Assembly (NCBI RefSeq): GCF_041200145.1
Contig: NZ_CP165734.1
Location: 5,208,001 to 5,272,000 of the forward strand
From: Bradyrhizobium sp. LLZ17
GTDB taxonomy: Bacteria > Pseudomonadota > Alphaproteobacteria > Rhizobiales > Xanthobacteraceae
DNA length: 64,000 nucleotides
Direction: 5' to 3'
Of this stretch, positions 57,910 through 64,000 are shown piece by piece. The notes under the pieces were generated by a model that was not told the DNA's origin, searched no databases, and saw only the letters and a list, made by a program, of their open reading frames with translations. The first letter of the stretch is position 1. Each line of letters opens with the position of its first letter. A program made the translations under genes and the position numbers.

Positions 57910-58948
57910 TCAGGTGCACAGCACCGGCCCACCCGCCTTCTTCCAGGCGTCGATGCCGCCGGCGATGTGGGCAGTATTGGTGAGGCCGGCGTCCTTGGCC
58001 GCAGCGACGGCCATCGCCGAACGCTCGCCGAACGCGCAGAAGAACACGATGCGGCGACCGGTCGCGGCCGCGACCTCGCGCAGCATGCCGCCGGGCTTGA
58101 GGCTCTCCTCGACGGAGGGATAGGGCGTGTGCAGCGCGCCCTCGAGCGTGCCGTGCTTGGCGCGCTCGTTGCTCTCGCGCAGATCGACCAGCAGCAGGTC
58201 CGGCCGGCCGAGGATGCGAATCGCCTCCGCCGCGCTGAGCGCGCGCCCCTCTTTCTCCAGTTCCTCCTGATGCAGCCCGACATGCATGTTGGCCGGCACC
58301 GCCACGTCCATCATCTTCGGATTGGGCAGCTTCAGATTGGCCATCAGCTCGATATATTCGTCGACCGATCGCACTTGCAGCCGCGGATTGTAGCGCTTCT
58401 CCTCGCCGATGGTGGAGACGGTGTCGCCCTTGTAATCATGCGCCGGGAACACCATCGTCTCGTCCGGAAGCTTGAGCAGACGGTTGAAGATCGATTCGTA
58501 TTGCGCGCGGGAAGAGCCGTTCTGGAAATCGGTGCGCCCAGTGCCGCGGATCAGCAGCGTGTCGCCGGTGAAGACGCGGTCGCCCATCAAATAGGAATAG
58601 GAATCGTCGGTGTGGCCGGGCGTGTACATCACGTCGAGCGACAGGCCCTCGATGGTCACCTTGTCGCCGTCGGCAACTCATGGCCACCACGTCGGCCTTG
58701 GTCTGATCGCCCATCACGGTCATGCAATGGGTGCGGTCGCGCAGCTCGCCGAGGCCGGTGACGTGGTCGGCATGCAAATGGGTGTCGACCGCCTTGACCA
58801 GCTTGAGGTCGAGCTCGCGCAGCAGCTGGCAATAGCGGTCGACCTTCTCCAGCACAGGATCGAGGATCAGCGCCTCGCCGCCGGCGCGGCTGGCCAGGAC
58901 GTAGCTGTAGGTGCCCGAAACGCTGTCAAAGAGCTGGCGGAAGATCAT
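57910..58948 (-). pseudogene. Metallo-beta-lactamase fold/rhodanese protein, one frameshift
   Basis: The first frame gives the ETHE1-like start IFRQLFDSVSGTYSYVLAS and the metal motif THLHADHVTGLGEL (HxHxDH). The second gives VMYTPGHTDDSYSYLM, GDTLLIRGTGRTDFQ, VFPAHDYKG and a C-terminal rhodanese domain with catalytic Cys in VFFCAFGERSA. The junction is near 58676-58680; one extra or two missing bases separate the frames, and the repaired protein has about 345 residues. Persulfide dioxygenase/sulfurtransferase fusions oxidise glutathione persulfide, which fits the adjacent sox genes. Confidence 0.86.
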
Positions 58949-59063
58949 GGCAAGGCCCGGCGTGAATTGATTTCGAAATTCTACTACGGGGCGGGCCAGA
59001 AAGAGAAGCAATGTGCTGTTGAAACAGGATAGTTTAGAAGATTATTGTTGCACCGCCCACGGC

Positions 59064-59165
59064 CGTCATTCCCCGCGAAAGCGGGGAATCCAGTACGCCG
59101 CGGCCTCTCCGTATCCCTCGCTGTCTCTGGAATACTGGATCGCCCGGTCAAGCCGGGCGATGACG
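59064..59165. repeat. Intergenic palindromic repeat, family F
   Basis: Left CGTCATTCCCCGCGAAAGCG contains the hairpin TTCCCCGC/GCGGGGAA; right CGCCCGGTCAAGCCGGGCGA ends with TGACG at 59165. The arms also share CCAGTA/TACTGG. It lies in the gap upstream of the metallo-beta-lactamase/rhodanese gene and downstream of the DsrE-like gene. Confidence 0.82.
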
Positions 59166-59213
59166 GCGAGTGTGTTGCGCGGGCGTGCCCTGCCCCAGCG
59201 TGCCGGAAGACCC

Positions 59214-59702
59214 CTACGGCCTCACTACCGTGTAGCCATTCTCCGCCAGAAACAGGATCTGCCCGACCCCGACCTGCACCGGCGCGGCAGCGGGAATGAA
59301 GTCCGGCCGCTTTCCGGTTTCCCGTTCGATGGTGTCGACGGTGTTGAGGCAGATGTCGAAACGGACGCCCTGGGCGATCAGGCTTTCGACCTGCTTGCGG
59401 CGGTCGCTGCCGGCGAGCAGAAGGTCGATGCCGGGACCGAACGTCACCACTTCGATCGCGACCTTGTCCGGGTCGTAGAACTTCAGGAGGTTGTTGGCGA
59501 CGCTCAGCACCAGCGCCTGCTTCTTCGCGTCATTGTCGGACAGTTGCAGCACGATCTTGTGCTCTGCGAACGGCTTGTCCTGGAGCGGCACCTGTTGCGC
59601 CAAGCTCTGCTGCGCCAACGCCCGATGGCTCACGGCCAGTAGCATCGCGCTTAAGGACAACAGCGCCAGCATGATCGCGCGAAAGAGTTGCAAGCGCGTC
59701 AC
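59214..59702 (-). CDS. Secreted DsrE-family protein of the sox cluster
   Basis: The 162-residue protein has an N-terminal signal peptide (LFRAIMLALLSLSAMLLAV, then RALAQ) and a DsrE/YchN-like domain (KIVLQLSDNDAKKQALVLSV). A Cys lies in FDICLNTVDTI. It is the last gene of the sox operon: its GTG overlaps the soxB stop (GTGA). DsrE proteins carry sulfur as persulfide; this periplasmic form may hold sulfur released by the Sox system. Confidence 0.85.
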   Translation of the reverse strand: MTRLQLFRAIMLALLSLSAMLLAVSHRALAQQSLAQQVPLQDKPFAEHKIVLQLSDNDAKKQALVLSVANNLLKFYDPDKVAIEVVTFGPGIDLLLAGSDRRKQVESLIAQGVRFDICLNTVDTIERETGKRPDFIPAAAPVQVGVGQILFLAENGYTVVRP

Positions 59703-61450
59703 CCCTGTCCCACAATTCCCGGATTGCCCTCGACGCCCTTCAGAGTGACGCCGGATCCGAGCCGCTCCGGCATCATCCGGCCGGAGCGCAGATAATTACT
59801 CACCACATCCCAAGCCGGCGCGCCCTGCTGCGCGTTGACGGAAGCCCAGCCCGCGACCTTGTAGCGATGGGCGGCGAGCAATGTCTTGCCGCTGTCGAGC
59901 TTCAGGTCCGAGATGTGGCTGCCGATCGCATTGGTCGGCGTGCAGGTGTAGCTGAGACCGCCGGCGCGGACCATGTCGCCGCCCTGCTGGTAGTAGGGAT
60001 CGGTGTTGAAGAGATTGTCGCAGACGTCTTCCAGCACGTTTTTGATCTCGGCGCCGGTCATCTCCTGCACATAGGTCTCGGAATAGGTGATCGCGGTTTC
60101 CGCGAGCAGATCCTCCATCGTCAGCGGCTGGCCGGGCAGTGCGGTGACGCCCCAGCGGAAGCCCGGCGACAGCGCGATCTCGGCGTCGAGCTCGGTGCGC
60201 AGCGCCGTGCAGATCAGATCGTCCACCGGGCCGGCGAAATTGTCGCGGCGATAGAGCAGGCGGTCGGGTGTTGCGATCTTCTCCGACCAGTCCGTCGCGA
60301 ACGGCGCGCGCACCCGGCCGATCAGCTCGGCCATCGCGGGATCGGGTTTCAGCAGCTCGGAATAGACCGGCAGCAGATGATATTTGACGTCGCGGACCTT
60401 GCCCTTGTCGAGCGCGAGATCGAGCACGGCCAGGAATTTTCCGTTGGAGCCGGCATTGGTGACCAGCGTCATGCCGCTCGGGTTCTTCACCGCAACAGGC
60501 TGCGGAACGGCGTCATGGGTATGGCCGCCCAAGATGACGTCGATGCCGGTCACGCGGCTCGCGAGCTTGAGGTCGACATCCATGCCGTTGTGCGAGAGCA
60601 GGATGACGGCATCGACCTTGTCGGCGCCACGCAACGCATCGACGTGCTTCTGCAACTCCTCCTCGCGAATGCCGAAGGTCCAGTCCGGCGTGAACCGCTT
60701 GGGATGCGCGATCGGCACGTAAGGAAAAGCCTGGCCTATGATCGCGACGCGGTAGCCGCCGAGCTCCTTGATCGTCGAGGGTTTGAACACGCGGCCGCTC
60801 GCTCTGTCGAAGGCGGGGGCGTCGTTGAACGCGGCCTCCTCGGTCAGGAACACATTCTGCGCCAGAAACTCGCCCTTGAAGCGCTCAAGATTGTTGCGCA
60901 GCGTCTGCTCGCCATACGTGAATTCCCAATGCCCCGTCATCGCCTCGACGCCGAGCAGGTTGGCGGCCTCGACCATGTCGCGGCCCTGCATGATGTTGGC
61001 AAGCCCCGTGCCCTGCCAGAGATCTCCGCCGTCAACCAGCACGGAGTGCTTCTCGCCGGCATCGCCGCGGAGACGATCGATCAGGGTCTTCAGATGCGCG
61101 AAACCGCCGAGCTTGCCGAAGCGGGTTGCGGACTTCTCGAACTCCACGCAGGTGAACGCATGCGCATCCGCACTGTCGGGCCGGATTCCGAATCGCTCCA
61201 GGAACGCGCGGCCGACCAGATGCGGAGGCCGTCCTGCCATCTCGCCGATACCGATATTGACGCTGGGCTCGCGGAAATAGACCGGATTGAGCTGCGCATG
61301 AGTGTCGGTGAGGTGCAGGATGCGCGCATTGCCGAAGCGCTCGATGTCGTAAATGCTCGCGGCCTCGGCGGCACGCGCAAGCCGCGGCACGCCGAGCGTT
61401 GCGGCGGCAGCGGCTGTGCTCTTCAGGAAATCGCGGCGGCGGATCGCCAT
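59699..61450 (-). CDS. soxB: Thiosulfohydrolase SoxB
   Basis: The 583-residue dimanganese periplasmic enzyme hydrolyses sulfate from SoxY-bound thiosulfonate. Its Tat signal is MAIRRRDFLKS with hydrophobic core. The metal motifs of the 5'-nucleotidase superfamily are HLTDTHAQLNPV, VDGGDLWQGTGL and LGGHTHDAVPQ. Length matches the family (about 560-580). It lies 54 bp after soxK. Confidence 0.96.
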   Translation of the reverse strand: MAIRRRDFLKSTAAAAATLGVPRLARAAEAASIYDIERFGNARILHLTDTHAQLNPVYFREPSVNIGIGEMAGRPPHLVGRAFLERFGIRPDSADAHAFTCVEFEKSATRFGKLGGFAHLKTLIDRLRGDAGEKHSVLVDGGDLWQGTGLANIMQGRDMVEAANLLGVEAMTGHWEFTYGEQTLRNNLERFKGEFLAQNVFLTEEAAFNDAPAFDRASGRVFKPSTIKELGGYRVAIIGQAFPYVPIAHPKRFTPDWTFGIREEELQKHVDALRGADKVDAVILLSHNGMDVDLKLASRVTGIDVILGGHTHDAVPQPVAVKNPSGMTLVTNAGSNGKFLAVLDLALDKGKVRDVKYHLLPVYSELLKPDPAMAELIGRVRAPFATDWSEKIATPDRLLYRRDNFAGPVDDLICTALRTELDAEIALSPGFRWGVTALPGQPLTMEDLLAETAITYSETYVQEMTGAEIKNVLEDVCDNLFNTDPYYQQGGDMVRAGGLSYTCTPTNAIGSHISDLKLDSGKTLLAAHRYKVAGWASVNAQQGAPAWDVVSNYLRSGRMMPERLGSGVTLKGVEGNPGIVGQG

Positions 61451-61504
61451 CCAAGTTTCTCCGCGCCTATTCTCGGCAGTTCGACGGTTCCATCGCGATT
61501 TAGT

Positions 61505-61810
61505 CTAGCGGATTTCCATGGCCTTCCAGGCCTCTTTTTCAGACCTGGCCTGGAAGATCGACGCTTTCGCCAGAGCTTCGGCCTCCTTGGCGGCCGCCAG
61601 GGCGCGGTCGAAATCGCTGCTGTCGGCGGCCTTCTTCGCAGCAGCCAGGGTCGAGACGGTGGTGGTCCACTGGTTGCGCAGGTCTGCGGCCTCCTTGAAT
61701 GCGGCTTCTGCGGCGGCATAGGCCGCCTTGTAGTCCGTCTCGTTTGCGGCGCGCGCGGGCGGCGCGACGGTCAGCGCCAGCAGCATGGCGAGAGCAAGTG
61801 ACCGCTTCAT
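61505..61810 (-). CDS. soxK: SoxXA-binding protein SoxK-like
   Basis: The 101-residue protein has a signal peptide (MKRSLALAMLLALTVAPPAR) and an Ala/Lys-rich helical hairpin (AYAAAEAAFKEAADLRNQWT). It overlaps the soxA stop by ATGA. Its size, place between soxA and soxB and composition match SoxK/SAXB, which joins the SoxAX cytochrome and stimulates its activity in some species. Assignment rests on context plus composition. Confidence 0.75.
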   Translation of the reverse strand: MKRSLALAMLLALTVAPPARAANETDYKAAYAAAEAAFKEAADLRNQWTTTVSTLAAAKKAADSSDFDRALAAAKEAEALAKASIFQARSEKEAWKAMEIR

Positions 61811-62670
61811 GGCCGCGCTCCCGGCCCCGAAATCGGCAGGCCATTGGCGACGTAAGAGAGGAAATATTCAACGTCCCGATATTCATCCGCCTGCGGCTCC
61901 AGCGGGACCGCGCGGGTCTGGCTGTTGCAGGTGATGAAGCGGCGGCTGGTCGTGCCCATGCCGCTCCATTCGGAGCGGTAGATCGGCATTGCGTTGAGAA
62001 TGCCGAGAGCCGGCGCCAGCACCTCGGCGCGGATGCGCTCACCCGGGCTCTGCACATGACAGCTCGCGCAGGAGAAATTCAGCTGGCCGCGCCTTGTGTA
62101 GAAATAGCGCTTGCCGTTCTCGAAGGCCTCGAGCGCGCGGGGATCATCGGGAATCCTGATGTCCATCGGCTTGCCGCGCGAGGTGAAGGCCATGTAGGCG
62201 GTCAGCGAGGCCATCTCGTCCTTCACATAGGAGTAGGGCGCCTCGCCATTGGCCTCGCGGCAACGGTTGAGCGCGAGCTCCAGGGTGACGACCTTGCCTT
62301 CTTTCGTGTCGAAATAGGGATAGTTCTGGCGAATGCCGATGCCGCCATTCGGGAAGCAATCGGCGTAGGTTTTGCCGTTCTTGAACGGTGTCGAAAACAT
62401 CTCCTTGCCGGCATCGAGCGCGAACTCGTAGGGCGGAAACTCTTCCTTCTCCTGCCACTGCCGCTTCATGTCCTCGTTCATGGAATAAGGACCGTTGACG
62501 AAATCCTCGTGCTTCACATTTGGAAATTTCCGGAAGAAGAAATTCTGGAACGCCTTTGCGTCGGCGGCAGGGTCGACCTTGTCGGCGGCGCTCACGCCCG
62601 CAGAGGCGAGCGCGACCGCGACAAGGGCGGCGCTCAAGGAGCCAAATAGGAGAGTGAAGCGGGCCTTCAT
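61807..62670 (-). CDS. soxA: Sulfur-oxidizing cytochrome SoxA (monoheme type)
   Basis: The 287-residue periplasmic c-type cytochrome couples thiosulfate to the SoxY Cys. It has a signal peptide (about residues 1-28). There is one heme motif, CASCH (Cys201, Cys204, His205), and the persulfide ligand Cys248 in FITCNSQTRA. The N-terminal domain has lost its heme; Cys105 and Cys137 probably form a disulfide instead. ATG 62670 overlaps the soxZ stop; the longer open frame to 62802 is inside soxZ. Confidence 0.94.
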   Translation of the reverse strand: MKARFTLLFGSLSAALVAVALASAGVSAADKVDPAADAKAFQNFFFRKFPNVKHEDFVNGPYSMNEDMKRQWQEKEEFPPYEFALDAGKEMFSTPFKNGKTYADCFPNGGIGIRQNYPYFDTKEGKVVTLELALNRCREANGEAPYSYVKDEMASLTAYMAFTSRGKPMDIRIPDDPRALEAFENGKRYFYTRRGQLNFSCASCHVQSPGERIRAEVLAPALGILNAMPIYRSEWSGMGTTSRRFITCNSQTRAVPLEPQADEYRDVEYFLSYVANGLPISGPGARP

Positions 62671-62981
62671 CACGAAATCTTCGCGGTGGTCGTGTCCGAC
62701 CCACCCTTGTTGTCGGTCCAGGAGATCTTGAGATCGTCGCCCTTCTTGGCGCCCTTGAAGCTGAACTTGACGTAAGGGTCCTTGGAAACCGCGGTGCCCC
62801 AATTGGCGACGAAAACGTCCTTGCCGTTACATTCGAACTTCAGCTCCTGGATGTAGTGCGCGGGGATCAACTCGCCCTTGGAATCCTTGACCAGACCGGT
62901 ATCCATGGGGTGCTGGATCAGCGTCTGCACCTCGGTGATATCGCCGTTGGACGTTGCGCGGACGCGAATGGTGGATGCCAT
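62670..62981 (-). CDS. soxZ: Thiosulfate-oxidation carrier chaperone SoxZ
   Basis: The 103-residue immunoglobulin-like protein pairs with SoxY to form the carrier. Family blocks are IQHPMDTGLVKDSKGELIPA and FKGAKKGDDLKISWTDNKG. It has no signal peptide and is presumably exported with SoxY by Tat. It starts 11 bp after soxY. Confidence 0.95.
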   Translation of the reverse strand: MASTIRVRATSNGDITEVQTLIQHPMDTGLVKDSKGELIPAHYIQELKFECNGKDVFVANWGTAVSKDPYVKFSFKGAKKGDDLKISWTDNKGGSDTTTAKIS

Positions 62982-62992
62982 CTCGGTTCTCC

Positions 62993-63478
62993 TTAGCCGC
63001 CACAGCCGCCGACGGTGACCTTGACCTCTTTGGTCGCGCTGTAGAGCTTGCCGTCGGCTTCCACGATTGCGACCACGTTGCTGGTCTTGGCCATCTTCAG
63101 GCGGTTGGCGACGCTCGGCACCGTGCCGTCGGGAATCCTGTAGGACGCCGCAAGTGCGTTCGGGTTTTCGGCGACGAAGAACGAGATCGAGGTCACCTTG
63201 TCGAGCGTCGTCGTCACCGAGATCGGCACCACAGCGCCATTCTCGGCGATCTCGGGCGCATCGAGCTTGACCTTGTCGGAGGGCTCGGCGGTCTTGCCGT
63301 AGAGCGCCTTGATCGCGTCGGCCTCGTTCTTGAGCTTGAACGCCTCTTCAGGATATTTGTCGTTGGCTGCGGCGTGCGCGGGCGCGAACGGCAGATTGCC
63401 GAGGCCGATCAGCGCGACCGAGGCCGCGCCCTGAAGGATCAGGCGTCGCGTCGGATGAGGGCCGGTGGGTGTGGTCAT
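62993..63478 (-). CDS. soxY: Thiosulfate-oxidation carrier SoxY
   Basis: The 161-residue protein has a Tat signal (TRRLILQGAASVALIGLG) and the C-terminal swinging arm GGCGG, whose Cys carries the sulfur intermediates. The C-terminus is intact. It follows soxX by about 20 bp. Confidence 0.96.
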   Translation of the reverse strand: MTTPTGPHPTRRLILQGAASVALIGLGNLPFAPAHAAANDKYPEEAFKLKNEADAIKALYGKTAEPSDKVKLDAPEIAENGAVVPISVTTTLDKVTSISFFVAENPNALAASYRIPDGTVPSVANRLKMAKTSNVVAIVEADGKLYSATKEVKVTVGGCGG

Positions 63479-63500
63479 CTAAACTCTCCTGGGCCCGCCG

Positions 63501-63893
63501 TTACAACGTTTGCAGGAAATCAACGATGGCGTTGATCTCCTGTTCGGTCAGAATGCGGTTGCGGCCGAACGGCGGCATCATGGTCTGCGGATTGCGCTTG
63601 GTCTCGTCGAACAGGATCGCGACCAGCTCGTTGCGATCGGGGTATTTCGCCTTGAGGCCCTTCAGCTCCGGCCCGATCGTTCCCGGCAGGTCGCCGCCCT
63701 TGATGACATGGCAGGTCAGGCAATTGCCCTTGCCGCGGTCGAACGCGAGTTTCTGGCCCTCGGCCACAGCGGACTGGGCCCATGCCGGTGCGGCGGCCAA
63801 GTTGGCGAGGGCGACCAGCGTGAGCAGCAGGGCCGGCTTGCAAGGAAAGGCGGTCAAGGCGTCGTCCTGAAGCGTTATGGGTACGGAAAACAT
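63501..63893 (-). CDS. soxX: Sulfur-oxidizing cytochrome SoxX
   Basis: The 130-residue c-type cytochrome is the partner of SoxA and takes electrons from thiosulfate conjugation. It has a signal peptide (about residues 18-40, ending PAWA), the heme motif CLTCH (Cys58-His62), and the axial Met in MMPPFGRN. ATG 63893 gives the best signal peptide; the open frame extends to 63971. Its Shine-Dalgarno is weak. It is the first sox gene visible; the promoter probably lies in 63894-64000 or beyond the window edge. Confidence 0.9.
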   Translation of the reverse strand: MFSVPITLQDDALTAFPCKPALLLTLVALANLAAAPAWAQSAVAEGQKLAFDRGKGNCLTCHVIKGGDLPGTIGPELKGLKAKYPDRNELVAILFDETKRNPQTMMPPFGRNRILTEQEINAIVDFLQTL

Positions 63894-64000
63894 AGTGCTC
63901 AAAAGCACACCCGGCATGTCCTGACAATCAAGACTATGCGGGCTGCAAAATGGAGTTAATATCTTCCGCATTGCAATTGAAGGGATTATTTTGCTCAGGA

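Noticed and set aside
59867..61801. Long plus-strand frame over soxB and soxK
   Set aside because: Antisense shadow; soxB has all catalytic motifs on the other strand.

Overview
The window is high-GC alphaproteobacterial chromosome, most like Bradyrhizobium or a close relative. The evidence is family-level resemblance of most proteins, short intergenic gaps filled with palindromic repeats of the type common in that group, Tat-exported Sox proteins, and the urea/amide and acyl-CoA gene content. No rRNA, tRNA, transposase, phage gene or CRISPR array was seen.

Layout. (1) 1-3.9 kb: 3' end of mtnA, a HAD hydrolase, a secreted trypsin-like protease and a Baeyer-Villiger-type flavin monooxygenase. 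(2) 4.1-16.7 kb: a nitrogen-scavenging locus. A response regulator and a large NCS1-permease/histidine-kinase/receiver fusion run leftward; urtABCDE, fmdA, fmdB and amiE run rightward. The shared upstream region carries an operator-like palindrome. No urease gene is present, so the transporter may serve short-chain amides as well as urea. Between urtC and urtD lie three tandem 54-bp units. Each is a complete mini-cistron (Shine-Dalgarno, ATG, 16 codons, TAG) whose last sense codons are the Shine-Dalgarno of the next start, ending at the urtD start codon. This is the most unusual element in the window. (3) 16.8-25 kb: a solitary MCE protein, an ADP-forming acyl-CoA synthetase (frameshifted), a DUF1614 membrane protein, a class-GN-like sortase with its single VIT/VWA target (frameshifted), and an XRE regulator. 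(4) 25-34.7 kb: an acyl-CoA catabolic group: CoA ligase, acyl-CoA dehydrogenase, an acyl-CoA dehydrogenase relic, GST, AraC regulator, BKACE enzyme and a two-subunit biotin-dependent carboxylase. (5) 34.8-43.4 kb: a five-gene peptide-type ABC transporter, a CoA ligase and an iron-ADH-family enzyme. (6) 43.8-57.8 kb: an RND efflux pair, an orphan amino-acid-type binding protein, MAPEG, an AttEFGH-like ABC/lipocalin set, two MFS transporters and a small charged protein. (7) 57.9-64 kb: sulfur oxidation: soxX-Y-Z-A-K-B, a DsrE-like protein and a metallo-beta-lactamase/rhodanese protein. soxCD is not in the window.

Six otherwise well-conserved genes are each broken by one small indel. I treat these as probable consensus errors or fresh mutations, not programmed events. 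About seventeen palindromic elements of at least four families occupy intergenic gaps, including one inside the urt operon. Starts were chosen from Shine-Dalgarno position, overlap with the upstream gene and family alignment from memory; no database search was possible.
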